Shown in pieces: positions 26,052 through 34,947 of a DNA stretch of 64,000 nucleotides. This stretch comes from Chloracidobacterium sp. (GTDB taxonomy: Bacteria > Acidobacteriota > Blastocatellia > Pyrinomonadales > Pyrinomonadaceae), in the NCBI GenBank assembly GCA_016720705.1, contig JADKKB010000007.1, positions 2,046,001 through 2,110,000 of the forward strand, written 5' to 3'. The stretch's first letter is position 1. Every line of letters starts with the position of its first letter. The translations under genes and the position numbers were made by a program. The notes under the pieces are model-generated. The model ran no database searches and had not been told where the DNA came from. It saw nothing but the letters and a program-made list of their open reading frames with translations.

Positions 26052-27827
26052 TTACTTTTGTAAACACACCTTGGCCGTCGGTCTCAATTCGCACACGATC
26101 TGCTTTAGTTCGTTGATCTCTCTCTGCTGTGCTTCGATCTGAGATTGCTGCTCTTTGACAGCATTAATAAGAACAACGCCGATCCGGTCGTATTTGACGC
26201 CCTCGACCTCGCCTTGGTCGTTGGTGGACGTAAGAAGAGGTTCAACGGCATTCACCTCTTCGGCGACCAAACCCATATCCGCTATCCCGCCGTCCTTCCA
26301 GTTGAATGAAACAGGACGCAGTTTGCGGATCAGCTCAAGGCCGGATGTGAATGTGTTGATATTGTCTTTGTAGCGCGCCGACGATGAACAGGTCGAGATC
26401 TCGTTCGAGGCGTTGCGGCACAATGCGGTCGAACCGGCGGAGCCGAGCTGGACCACCTTGACACGTCCGGTCCCGGTATCCATCACGAGGCTCCAGCCGC
26501 CGCCATTGACACCGAAAAACCCGACGCTACTATCGTTTTCCATGCCGACAAAAGCTCGCTCAGTCGCGGGGCTATTTTGGAAAAGGAAAATACCGGCCGA
26601 ATTATTCCCACTTGTACTGCCACTCACCTGCTTGATTCGTACCCGATCGGCGACATCCAGCCTAAACGTGGGGTTTGTGCCGATGCCCACGTTCCCGTTT
26701 TCGAGAACAGTGAAGCCGCCGCCATTTACCTGCAATCTACCGGGAACAAGAACTGCGTCCAAGCCGTTCTGCCTGCCAAGCTGGATCGTATTGCTGGCCG
26801 ATACCTGCGCTCCAGCTCCGATTGCCGTCGCATATTCCAGATCATCGGCATTGATTCCACTGTCGGCCCCGATGGCTGTGGTAAAACTTCCGGCTCGTTC
26901 TCCGTTAGCCGGAAAAAAGAGAAAGCCGGCACGACCGCCGAGAAATGTATTGGCGCTACCGGTCATATTGAGCCCGGCTTCGGATCCAATGATCGTATTG
27001 CGGCTTCCGGTCGCGGTCTGCCCGTTTCGATTTCGTCCGGCATCAAATCCGAATAGCGAGTTGTCGTTTCCTCCGACGTTAGAAATTCCTGAGCCTGCAC
27101 CGAAGAACGAGTTCCTGCTACCAGAGATCGTTTTTTCACCAGCAAAAGCGCCAAAGAAAGAATTCGCAAGTCCATTGCTGTTCTTGCCAGCGCGAAAACC
27201 AACGAAGGAGTTGTTGAAAATCGACCCGTCATTTACTGCACCACCGGCCTCGACGCCTATCGCCAGATTGTTGAATTGATCAGTTGCGATAAACCGGTTG
27301 CTGCCAATGTTAAATTGATTTGCCGAAAGAATTCCGCTGACCGTGCCGTTGCCAGAGATGTCGAAATTAGGCAGAGGGTCGCGCGCGTCCGACATTCGCG
27401 GATCGGTCGTTAGCACATACGACGCCGCGCTGACCCCGCCAAGATCCCTTGCATTAACTGCAGAAAGTGCGTACGGGGTCGCGGTAAATTGATGTCTCGG
27501 AGTTAGAACGGTATAAGATCCTCCGCCTGCGGGTCGAACCGCAATTTCAAGGTACCGACCAAGGTTAAACCTGAATGCACCAACGCCAATATCCAGCACG
27601 ACGCCAAACACGCCGTTTGTCACAGCGACATTCAATTTGGTCATTGTTGAGCCCTGTGGATTGCCTCCGGTCGAAGCGTCGTACACAGTGAATTGCATGT
27701 CATAATTACCGTTGGCAGGAACTCCGGAGTTCTGCAGATTTCCTTGATAGTTAAATTCGGACGACTGCCCAATTGCGGCATCGGTGCCGATTGTCAGAAA
27801 GATCACGATCGCTGCAAGAATTTTCAT
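26052..27827 (-). CDS. Secreted tail-fibre-like protein with S74 C-terminus
   Basis: 591 residues from the ATG at 27827 (AAGGAG 7 nt upstream); the in-frame codon at 27842 would overlap the ribosome binding site. The signal peptide ends AAIGQ. The SSEFNYQGNLQNSG module, beta-roll units (NSFFGAFAGEKTISG and similar) and a long chaperone domain follow (SSARYKDNINTF, DMGLVAEEVNAVEPLL, GVKYDRIGVVLINAVKEQQ). It ends in a short coiled coil with a Cys pair (VCELRPTAKVC). A class B promoter lies directly upstream. Its N-terminus and upstream region resemble the gene at 28229-30289, so the two are tandem paralogues. Confidence 0.86.
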   Translation of the reverse strand: MKILAAIVIFLTIGTDAAIGQSSEFNYQGNLQNSGVPANGNYDMQFTVYDASTGGNPQGSTMTKLNVAVTNGVFGVVLDIGVGAFRFNLGRYLEIAVRPAGGGSYTVLTPRHQFTATPYALSAVNARDLGGVSAASYVLTTDPRMSDARDPLPNFDISGNGTVSGILSANQFNIGSNRFIATDQFNNLAIGVEAGGAVNDGSIFNNSFVGFRAGKNSNGLANSFFGAFAGEKTISGSRNSFFGAGSGISNVGGNDNSLFGFDAGRNRNGQTATGSRNTIIGSEAGLNMTGSANTFLGGRAGFLFFPANGERAGSFTTAIGADSGINADDLEYATAIGAGAQVSASNTIQLGRQNGLDAVLVPGRLQVNGGGFTVLENGNVGIGTNPTFRLDVADRVRIKQVSGSTSGNNSAGIFLFQNSPATERAFVGMENDSSVGFFGVNGGGWSLVMDTGTGRVKVVQLGSAGSTALCRNASNEISTCSSSARYKDNINTFTSGLELIRKLRPVSFNWKDGGIADMGLVAEEVNAVEPLLTSTNDQGEVEGVKYDRIGVVLINAVKEQQSQIEAQQREINELKQIVCELRPTAKVCLQK

Positions 27828-27846
27828 AAATATCTCCTTCACTTAA

Positions 27847-27875
27847 AGACGCGGAATTTTTGCGAGAATATTTCA
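27847..27875 (-). promoter_or_regulatory. Class B ECF-type promoter
   Basis: On the minus strand: TGAAAT, 16 bp, CGCGTCT, then TTAAGTGAAGGAGATATTT and the ATG at 27827. The leader after the heptamer is almost identical to that of the paralogue at 30289. Confidence 0.6.
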
Positions 27876-27934
27876 GAAAATTTGTGATGGTCGCAATGTG
27901 ATCAGCGTGCCCGGAGGCGTCAAAGATAAGAAAC

Positions 27935-27950
27935 GGGCCGATCGCGGCCC
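27935..27950 (-). terminator. Possible terminator hairpin
   Basis: A 6-bp perfect stem (GGGCCG / CGGCCC) with a 4-nt loop is followed on the minus strand by GTTTCTTATCTTT. It lies downstream of the gene fragment at 27998-28225 and upstream of the class B promoter at 27847. Confidence 0.45.
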
Positions 27951-27997
27951 GCCACGTCCGGAGGTTTTCGCCGCCGGCAGAATTTGGGGATTAATAG

Positions 27998-28225
27998 CTA
28001 TCGCTGCTTGAACAACATATACCTGACGTTGTTTCGCGTCTGCGTCGCCCCGAGTTGTGTTCCATCCGAAACCGCGTCAAACAACGCAAACTCAAATTCA
28101 TAATTCCGGTTCGCCGCGTTGGCACCGTATTTGAGGCTGCCCTGATAGTTAAACTCGGTCGTCTGTGCCGAACCGGCAAAAACGGTTGAAAGAACGATCA
28201 ATAAAATTCCGATGCTCTTTTCTAT
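27998..28225 (-). pseudogene. Chimeric remnant: fibre-gene head joined to an unrelated gene end
   Basis: The frame reads IEKSIGILLIVLSTVFAGSAQ, then TTEFNYQGSLKYGANAANRN and FEFALFDAVSDGTQLGATQT, which is the start of the S74-family N-terminal module. It then breaks off into NNVRYMLFKQR and a stop; that ending matches the YTLFKKR end of the 30402 protein at DNA level too. The expected ATG position reads ATA (28225-28223), leaving only a TTG at 28201. It follows the stop of the S74 gene at 28229 directly. A deletion joining two gene ends is the simplest explanation; expression is doubtful. Confidence 0.7.
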
Positions 28226-28228
28226 ATT

Positions 28229-30289
28229 TTACTCCTTGCAGAGATCGGCATCCTTATTTGTCAGGCAGATGATCCTCTTCATGGCGTCGATCTGACGCTG
28301 TTGGGTTTCGATCAGTTTTTGCTGCGATTCGATCTGAGCCTGCTGTTCCTTGACGGCGTTGACGAGCACAACGCCGATGCGGTCGTACTTGACGCCCTCG
28401 ATCTGGCCGTCTTTGTTGTATGTGACGAGCAAAGGTTCGATCGCCGCGACGTCCTCGGCACCGAGGCCGAGGTCGCGCATCCCGCCGTCTTTCCAGTCAA
28501 AACTAATTGGCCGAAGCTGGTTAATTAATGACATTCCTTGCGAAAACTCTGAAACATTCCGCTTGTACTTGAGCGACGACGAACATAACGAGATCTCGTT
28601 CGACGCATTGCGGCAAAGCGGCGTCGCTCCTCCTAAACCGAGCGAACCGATCGACGTCGTGCCCGTTGTAACATTTGTGGTGAGGCTCCATCCGCCGCCG
28701 CCATTTCCGAAAAATCCGAAGTTGCTCGCGTCCTTAATGCCGACGAAACCGCGGTCGCCATCGACACTGGTTGCGAGCCACATTCCGGGCAAGTTGCCGA
28801 CTTCCTGATTGAGTCTCATTCTGCCGACGACGTCTAACTTGAAACCGGGCGACGCCGTGCCGATGCCGACATTACCGCCCGTGTCCTGAATTATCACCTT
28901 GCCTCCGTTTGCCGCTGAGCGGATATACCAGTCGCCGGTCACCCCAAAATGAATGTGACTCGAATTTGGTCCGATGGCCGTATTAACAAAACCCGCGGTG
29001 TTATCAAGTGACGTATTTCGCTTTGAGCGAACAGTCAGCGTAGAGCTCGGTGACGTCGTGCCGATGCCGACATTGGTATCGGCGACGGCACCGTTAACAC
29101 CATTTATGCTGCCGAGCACCAGCGAATTGTTGGCGGCGGCGGTAGCCCGAGATCCTATCGCGGTCGCGTTCGTCAGATTTGTCGCGCCGAGATTTGCGTT
29201 GTTTCCGATCACCGTATTGCCGGACCCGGCCGCGTTGATCCCACCAGCATTCACTCCCACAAACACATTGCTGCTTCCGGATGTTGTGTCAAAACCGGCC
29301 GAATCGCCGAAAAAAGTGTTGCCGACACCGACTGTATTATTAAAACCTGATGCATATCCGAAAAATGAATTTGAACTGCTAACAGTATTTTTGAAACCCG
29401 CACGGTAGCCGAAAAATGCGTTTTGCGAGCCGTCAGAATTAACAGCACCTGCGTCCTTTCCAAAAAACGAATTGTAACTTGCGAGGTTGTTATAGCCCGC
29501 GGACGCCCCAAAAAAGGAATTGTCGCTGCCAAATACGTTTCCTCCACCGGCGTTTGATCCGTAGAACGAGTTTTTGGCCCCCATGTTTGAGTAACCCGCA
29601 GCAAATCCGTAAAACGAGTTATCACTTGAGTTGACGTTCGAAAATCCAGCATTTAGCCCGAAAAAGGCATTTGACTCACCCAGATTGTTTTGCATTCCTG
29701 CGTTTTTGCCAACAAACAGACTTGTTGCCGGAGCACTTAGGATCCGTTGGCCGGCAAGGTCAAACTGTGCCGCTGCACTGAGGATATTTGCGGTTCCGTT
29801 GCCAGAGATGTTGAAGTTGCCGGTCTGTTGCGAGGTGCTGTTTTGAATAAAATCAGCTCCGCCGCCGGTCGTGGTGACGTATTGATTTGCGGCGATCCCG
29901 CCAAGTTTTGCCGAATTCAGACTCTGTATTGAGTACGGTACGCTCTTGATCCGGCTTCGGGGAGTCAAGGTTGTATATCCGCCGCCCGATCCGCTCGGCC
30001 TAACGGCGATCTCGATGAACCTTGTCGCACCGGCCGAAAAAACACCCTCGCCAAAATCCAGTTCAACTGCGAAAACGCCGTTTACGACCGGAACGCTCGG
30101 GTATGTGTTTGAATTCAGAAAAACGCCGCCGGTTTCTGCATCCCATAGACTTATGCTAATAGCGTAATTGCCGGACGCGGGAGCAGCCCCATCTTTAAGG
30201 AAACCTTGATAGTTAAACGCCGTAGTCTGCGCGTTTGCGGCGCCGACGCTGAGTGTCAAAACGACTAAGATCGCTGCAAGAATTTTCAT
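28229..30289 (-). CDS. Secreted tail-fibre-like protein with S74 C-terminus
   Basis: 686 residues from the ATG at 30289 with AAGGAG upstream. The signal peptide ends GAANAQ. The TTAFNYQGFLKDG module comes next, then ~14 beta-roll units (NSFFGKDAGAVNSDG, NTFFGDSAGFDTTSG), a middle region (GIGTTSPSSTLTVRSK), and the chaperone (SSLKYKRNVSEF, DLGLGAEDVAAIEPLLV). The coiled coil (EQQAQIESQQKLIETQQRQ) ends with two Cys (CLTNKDADLC). A class B promoter lies 20-48 nt upstream. Trimeric surface fibre is the inferred role. Confidence 0.87.
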   Translation of the reverse strand: MKILAAILVVLTLSVGAANAQTTAFNYQGFLKDGAAPASGNYAISISLWDAETGGVFLNSNTYPSVPVVNGVFAVELDFGEGVFSAGATRFIEIAVRPSGSGGGYTTLTPRSRIKSVPYSIQSLNSAKLGGIAANQYVTTTGGGADFIQNSTSQQTGNFNISGNGTANILSAAAQFDLAGQRILSAPATSLFVGKNAGMQNNLGESNAFFGLNAGFSNVNSSDNSFYGFAAGYSNMGAKNSFYGSNAGGGNVFGSDNSFFGASAGYNNLASYNSFFGKDAGAVNSDGSQNAFFGYRAGFKNTVSSSNSFFGYASGFNNTVGVGNTFFGDSAGFDTTSGSSNVFVGVNAGGINAAGSGNTVIGNNANLGATNLTNATAIGSRATAAANNSLVLGSINGVNGAVADTNVGIGTTSPSSTLTVRSKRNTSLDNTAGFVNTAIGPNSSHIHFGVTGDWYIRSAANGGKVIIQDTGGNVGIGTASPGFKLDVVGRMRLNQEVGNLPGMWLATSVDGDRGFVGIKDASNFGFFGNGGGGWSLTTNVTTGTTSIGSLGLGGATPLCRNASNEISLCSSSLKYKRNVSEFSQGMSLINQLRPISFDWKDGGMRDLGLGAEDVAAIEPLLVTYNKDGQIEGVKYDRIGVVLVNAVKEQQAQIESQQKLIETQQRQIDAMKRIICLTNKDADLCKE

Positions 30290-30308
30290 AAATATCTCCT
30301 TCACTTAA

Positions 30309-30337
30309 AGACGCGGATTCTTCTAGGAAATATTTCA
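30309..30337 (-). promoter_or_regulatory. Class B ECF-type promoter
   Basis: On the minus strand: TGAAAT, 16 bp, CGCGTCT, upstream of the S74 gene starting at 30289. Same elements and spacing as at 27847. Confidence 0.6.
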
Positions 30338-30401
30338 AAAAAGTTCGTGCAGGTCGCGAGGCGATGATTGGCCGCGAGATGCCGGATATTCGCGTGTCAG
30401 T

Positions 30402-32021
30402 CTAACGCTTTTTGAACAGCGTGTACCTCAGCGGTTCATAGTCGCTGTCGGTCAGGATCAGCAAAAAGCCGCCGCGAACGGCTTGAAATTGTGCCCAAAA
30501 TTTCTTTGCTTTGCCGCTGACGCGATTTGTTGCCGTCAGGTCCCAATCGCCGACGGTAAATTGTCCGCGATATTGCAATTTGGCAAAACGCGCCCCGCCG
30601 CCGCTCATATTGGCACTGTTGTGTGTGCTCTGATAACTGCCGTTGGCGGCAAATACAAATTCGTCCGAGGTCGAGATCGCGCTCATTCCCTGATAACCGT
30701 ATGCGTTGTAATATTCGACACCGCCGCCGCCACCGCCGGTCCACGTTCCGGCCAGATCCTGAGCTGCAACGGCAAATTTGTTGTAATTGAGCATCCGGTT
30801 AAGGTCGTTCGGATGTGCAAACTGCTGCTGATACGCCGGTTTATTTGGAGCGGCAGTTACAATGACCCGCGCGCCGCCGTCGTAAACGATCTTCATCGTG
30901 ACAAACAAACGCTTGCCTGTCTGTTTATCGACCGCGTCCGCCTGGCGGAAATAGATAACCGGATATTCGACGCCCGACCAGTTTTGGGCGTTACTGACAT
31001 TGAAATATGGAGTGACGGTTCGGCTCCAATAATGATCATTGGGCTCGACGGTATTTGGGCGCGAGTCGTCCCACTCTTTATTGACATAGAAAAGTCGCAC
31101 TTCCGTGTCGTTACGCGTAACCCGCACATAGTCGGCGTCGGGAACGGCTTTCCAACCGTCGTCAAAACCGGTTATGTATTTGGCGATCCCATAATTGCCT
31201 GCAGGTTGCTGCGGGGCAGTGATCTGCGGTTTCTGCGATTCGGGCTGGGTGTTCTTGAATTTCAGGGCATTACCCTCAAAACGCACGTCGTTCGGGTTAA
31301 TTTTCAATATCTCCAGCAGCAACGCGCCGGAGATGACCTTTGCGAGATCGAGCATCTGCTTGTCGTTCGACTGCTTTGCCTGTGCGTAAAAGGCCAAAGG
31401 TATCGCGGCGAAACTGACATACGTGTCGTAAAGAAACTCCTTGTCCTTGTTCGGAACACTCGCTATTCCGGGCGTTTCGTCATACATCGCGGATATTGCC
31501 TGAAATAGATTCTCCTGGGCTTCTTCCGTCGGTTCGGGAGCGTCGTTGTAGATCGTGACGGTCGTGGCGATAAAAAAAGTCATAGCTGCTGCGAGGTTGT
31601 TTTTTCTGCCTTGTGGGGCTAACTGAGCGTCAAATCCACGCCTCGCATCGGCAAAAAGCTGCCTGAACAAAGTTCGTTGTTCGGCGTCTTGCCCGACCGT
31701 ATCGGCAATTAGCTTAAAGTTGTCACCCGAAGCGGCGGGCGTGAAGAACGCCTGACTTTTCCGTGAGCTATTCGCCGCACCGGCTGGGTTTTTGCCGGAT
31801 CTGTTTGCGGCCGCCTGCTGCGAGATCGCCCGTTGGATCTGCGTCTGAGTGTTTTGCTGTATGCTCCGCGTCGCCTCGGCAAGCCCGTTCGATTGATAGA
31901 CCCGGCCGTAACCGCCGTTGTTGTCATCGGCGCCGGAATTGTCGGTCTGGGCGGGCGTGTCGGTCGCCAACGACGCAAATAGCACACCCAAGATCAGCGT
32001 TAGATAGATTCCGTTTTTCAT
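30402..32021 (-). CDS. Secreted protein of unknown function, paralogue of 52344-53165
   Basis: This 539-residue protein has a signal peptide (~1-24, ending TPAQ). A Gln/Asn/Ser-rich linker leads to a helical domain (~100-260: NFKLIADTVGQ, NNLAAAMTFFIATTVTIYND, PEPTEEAQENLF) clearly related to the 273-residue protein at 52344. The second half (~280-539) is beta-rich with LAGTWTGGGGGG and ends RYTLFKKR, perhaps a lipocalin-like or carbohydrate-binding fold. It is the last gene of a likely operon 34268-33935-32021, with 18 nt to the gene before it and AAGGAA before the ATG. I recognise no enzyme motif. Confidence 0.78.
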   Translation of the reverse strand: MKNGIYLTLILGVLFASLATDTPAQTDNSGADDNNGGYGRVYQSNGLAEATRSIQQNTQTQIQRAISQQAAANRSGKNPAGAANSSRKSQAFFTPAASGDNFKLIADTVGQDAEQRTLFRQLFADARRGFDAQLAPQGRKNNLAAAMTFFIATTVTIYNDAPEPTEEAQENLFQAISAMYDETPGIASVPNKDKEFLYDTYVSFAAIPLAFYAQAKQSNDKQMLDLAKVISGALLLEILKINPNDVRFEGNALKFKNTQPESQKPQITAPQQPAGNYGIAKYITGFDDGWKAVPDADYVRVTRNDTEVRLFYVNKEWDDSRPNTVEPNDHYWSRTVTPYFNVSNAQNWSGVEYPVIYFRQADAVDKQTGKRLFVTMKIVYDGGARVIVTAAPNKPAYQQQFAHPNDLNRMLNYNKFAVAAQDLAGTWTGGGGGGVEYYNAYGYQGMSAISTSDEFVFAANGSYQSTHNSANMSGGGARFAKLQYRGQFTVGDWDLTATNRVSGKAKKFWAQFQAVRGGFLLILTDSDYEPLRYTLFKKR

Positions 32022-32039
32022 AACTTCCTTAAAGATCGG

Positions 32040-33935
32040 CTATTTCGACAAGCGAATATTGCTCACATAAAACTCGTCGCCCGGGTCTGCGTTTGGAGCA
32101 CTGCTCAGTCCAAATCCGAAAAAATTCCAACGAATGTTTTCGCTCAGCACGGCGTCCTCGATCATTTTCGTCCCGTTAAAATAGGTCGTCAGCAGCGATC
32201 CCTGGCGGACCAGTTTTACTTTGACGAGATTCTTGTCTTTGTAATAGAGTTGCGTCTTTTCGGCCTTATCCAATTTGTATCCGCCGCGGGCGTCAAAAAC
32301 CTGTAGGCCATAGCGTCCGTTTTCGTTATTCCAATACGGATCGATCCATAGTGCGACACGTTCCATGCGCGACGACGTGTAGGCATTTATGTTGACGAGT
32401 TCGCGGTCATAGCGTTTGAGAGTGTTGTCATACGGTGCAGCCCCGAGGTGAAAGTAAAAACTAGGGCTATAATACGAGATGCTTTTGGTCCAACTGACCT
32501 CAAACTCCAAAGTAAAATTATTTGGCAGCGAGAGCACCGCATAGTCCGGAAAGAAAAGGCCTTCTTTGCTCATCGCCAGCCAATTGCCGGGTTGACCGGT
32601 CTTGTTCTTAACGATCCCGGTGATGTTGCTAACGGTCCATTTGCCCGGAGTTTGACCGACGGTGGCGTTGGCAAAATCTTCAAAATATGACCCGCCGCTT
32701 TCTCCGGTTGGAACAGTGTCCGCCGCAGGTTTGCCGGTGTTTCTGATCGGTGTGTCGCCCATCCCCGCGATCGTCGGCGGTTTCGGCATCGGACTCATCC
32801 CGACCATTTTCCGGATCACATTGAAATCGAATTCGTCTTCAAATTTTTTTGCAAAGGCGACTTTGGCAGGCGAATTGCCTTCCTGACGGTGCTGGACAAC
32901 GACGACTTGCGGCTGCCATTTTGGCAACCTGGGGTCGTAGAAATCCTGATTTGCGACATAAGCAAATTTCCCTTTTCCTGTCCCCGTGCCAAATCGAATT
33001 TCGCTTGGCTGATTAAAGATCTCGTTGAAGTTCGAGATAAAAGCCTCGGATCGAGAGTCGGTGGCTTTTAATACCGTGTCCGTGAATCTGACCGCATTGC
33101 TTCGTCTGGCTTTGTTCTCGTCAATTGCTCGCTGCGTCTTTTGATCGCCTTCGCGGAGACTCTGGAAAAAGTTCTGCTTTTCGGCTTCGCTCATAACTCC
33201 TTTTTCAGCCGAAACGCGGTTAAAGGTCTTTTGCGAGGTCGCCAATACGCCTTCGAGCCGTTTGATCTCCTCGTCGATCTTTCTGAGCCAATATTCGCGA
33301 TAGGATTGGGCAAACTCAAACCTACTGACCCGCCGATATGGCAGGGCTTTCCTTTCGGAAAAATACCAGCCCGAGAACTGTTGCTCATTGTTTTCGTTGA
33401 AGAAATAAATATTCTTCATTCCGTTTTTGTTTTCTACGATGCGGATATCTCCGCTCAGATTCAATCGCAACTCGGTTCCGGCGAGCGCCAGATCCCCCGA
33501 ATTTCCATTCACGGCGAAGTCCTTAACGTCGTTCACTCGAAAATAGATCCAGTTGCCCGTTTCGCCTTCCGGTCCGATGACGTTCTTTCCCTGAGACTTG
33601 TAACAGACAATATCTTTGATCATGAAAAAGCCTTCGTAATATTGAATGTCATTTGGCGACGCGGTACTTATTCCCATTGCGTCAAAGATGCCTTGAGTGA
33701 CCTCCAGGCCTTTTGGCGGTTGGGGAAACAGCCGCTGCATTTCCGAAATTACCGGATTCATCGCGTTTGCCCAGTTTCCGCTCTTCGTTTCAGGGCGGAG
33801 TTTCCAGGGCAGTAACGCGTTGTCGCCCGCCGCGTCCCCAGCGGCGTCGCAGAACGATTGACCGTGAGCTAAATTGGCGCTCATCAGTAAAAAGACGATC
33901 AGTAAAATTAATTGGGAACAATTTCGATTCTTCAT
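32040..33935 (-). CDS. Secreted protein with C-terminal LamG/jelly-roll-like domain
   Basis: This 631-residue protein has a signal peptide (~1-26, ending AHGQ). The central part (~30-400) is charged and helical around a long Lys/Glu segment (EEIKRLEGVLATSQKTFNRV). The last ~220 residues start YFEDFANATVG and run through LEFEVSW, YFHLGAAPYD and TTYFNGTKM, the pattern of a concanavalin-like (LamG/DUF1080-type) beta-sandwich that often binds sugar. AGGAAA precedes the ATG. It is the middle gene of the operon under the class B promoter at 34314. Substrate unknown. Confidence 0.77.
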   Translation of the reverse strand: MKNRNCSQLILLIVFLLMSANLAHGQSFCDAAGDAAGDNALLPWKLRPETKSGNWANAMNPVISEMQRLFPQPPKGLEVTQGIFDAMGISTASPNDIQYYEGFFMIKDIVCYKSQGKNVIGPEGETGNWIYFRVNDVKDFAVNGNSGDLALAGTELRLNLSGDIRIVENKNGMKNIYFFNENNEQQFSGWYFSERKALPYRRVSRFEFAQSYREYWLRKIDEEIKRLEGVLATSQKTFNRVSAEKGVMSEAEKQNFFQSLREGDQKTQRAIDENKARRSNAVRFTDTVLKATDSRSEAFISNFNEIFNQPSEIRFGTGTGKGKFAYVANQDFYDPRLPKWQPQVVVVQHRQEGNSPAKVAFAKKFEDEFDFNVIRKMVGMSPMPKPPTIAGMGDTPIRNTGKPAADTVPTGESGGSYFEDFANATVGQTPGKWTVSNITGIVKNKTGQPGNWLAMSKEGLFFPDYAVLSLPNNFTLEFEVSWTKSISYYSPSFYFHLGAAPYDNTLKRYDRELVNINAYTSSRMERVALWIDPYWNNENGRYGLQVFDARGGYKLDKAEKTQLYYKDKNLVKVKLVRQGSLLTTYFNGTKMIEDAVLSENIRWNFFGFGLSSAPNADPGDEFYVSNIRLSK

Positions 33936-33950
33936 AAACTTTCCTAGGTG

Positions 33951-34268
33951 CTAACGGTTTAGGTTTCCCCCAACAGGCACAAAATCAACGTCGAATAAAC
34001 TCTCATTGACCGAGACCGAGTCGCGGGAAACCGTAAGTTCTGATACCGCGTAGTTGTCATTGGTCAGGCGAGCAACATTGGTTCGCGTAACACCGCCAAC
34101 ACTCGAAAAACTACCACCCATCAGTAATTTGCAGTCATTCAGAATCGCGGAGGCATAAGCGACTCTCTTCATAACATTTACATCAAAACCATCAAGCGGC
34201 GATTGTGCCATTACCGTTGAACCAAACAAGAACGCTGTTATTAAGATCGCGAATAAGACTGTTTTCAC
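33951..34268 (-). CDS. Short secreted protein with a single delta-60-like repeat
   Basis: The GTG at 34268 is chosen because GGAGGG lies ~9 nt upstream and it begins the signal peptide directly; the frame is open further up without a ribosome binding site. About 105 residues: signal peptide ending VMAQ, SPLDGFD as at the start of delta-60 proteins, one repeat (LLMGGSFSSVGGVTRTNVAR), then a short tail. Family members have many repeats, so it is either a truncated relic or a minimal version. It is first in the operon with 32040 and 30402, 15 nt before the next gene. Confidence 0.6.
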   Translation of the reverse strand: MKTVLFAILITAFLFGSTVMAQSPLDGFDVNVMKRVAYASAILNDCKLLMGGSFSSVGGVTRTNVARLTNDNYAVSELTVSRDSVSVNESLFDVDFVPVGGNLNR

Positions 34269-34313
34269 TTTTACCACCCTCCGGTTAGACCTCGGAAATT
34301 TTTCTCTAACTAT

Positions 34314-34342
34314 AAACGCGGAAGTTTTGTTAAAATTTTTCA
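34314..34342 (-). promoter_or_regulatory. Class B ECF-type promoter
   Basis: On the minus strand: TGAAAA, 16 bp, CGCGTTT, directed at the operon starting at 34268. It lies in the 89-bp divergent gap with sigma gene III, matching the class A arrangement beside sigma gene II. Confidence 0.6.
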
Positions 34343-34357
34343 GATACCTAAAAAACA

Positions 34358-34906
34358 ATGGCGAATGAAGTTACACGGCTATTGCAGGATTGGCGTGACG
34401 GAAAAAAGAACGCTCTAGATGAGTTGTTGCCGATCGTCTACGACGAACTGCGACGTGTCGCACGCAATTTGCTCAACAACGAATACGCCGAGACGCTTCC
34501 GACTACCGCCCTTGTTCACGAAGCCTACCTGAAACTCGCCGGACAGCACTCCGTCGATTGGGAAAACCGCGGGCAGTTTTTTGCGATCGCCGCGCAGGCG
34601 ATGCGACGAATTTTGGTCGATCACGCCCGCAACCGCCATGCAAAAAAGCGTGACGGTATCAAGATCGTGCTCGACGACGCCGACGCGATGTCCGTCCAGA
34701 TGGACGAATCGCTCATTGACCTCGACATCGCTCTTAAGGAACTGGCGGAGTTTGACGAACTGCAGTCTAAGATCGTCGAGCTTCGGTATTTTGCGGGACT
34801 CACCTTTGACGAGACGGCCGCAGTTTTGCAGATCTCGACCGCGAGCGTTTTCCGCGAATGGACCTTTGCCCGGGCGTGGCTTCACCGAAAGATCAACGGC
34901 GTCTGA
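34358..34906 (+). CDS. ECF RNA polymerase sigma factor (pair III)
   Basis: A 182-residue protein with TTALVHEAYLKL and AMRRILVDHARNR in region 2 and DETAAVLQISTASVFREW in region 4, then RAWLHRKI. It is more like the factor of pair II than that of pair I. Its TGA stop (34904-34906) forms the start of the class B -35 element before the kinase. I infer that it recognises class B promoters: the divergent operon, its own kinase and the two S74 genes at 26-30 kb. No Shine-Dalgarno sequence is obvious before the ATG. Confidence 0.92.
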   Translation: MANEVTRLLQDWRDGKKNALDELLPIVYDELRRVARNLLNNEYAETLPTTALVHEAYLKLAGQHSVDWENRGQFFAIAAQAMRRILVDHARNRHAKKRDGIKIVLDDADAMSVQMDESLIDLDIALKELAEFDELQSKIVELRYFAGLTFDETAAVLQISTASVFREWTFARAWLHRKINGV

Positions 34907-34932
34907 AATAAAATCGCAAAAGTTACGCGTTT
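34904..34932 (+). promoter_or_regulatory. Class B ECF-type promoter before kinase III
   Basis: TGAAAT, 16 bp, CGCGTTT on the plus strand. The TGA is the sigma gene's stop. The kinase ATG follows 15 nt after the heptamer, as in pair II (14 nt). Confidence 0.6.
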
Positions 34933-34947
34933 ATCTATTAGAAGAAG

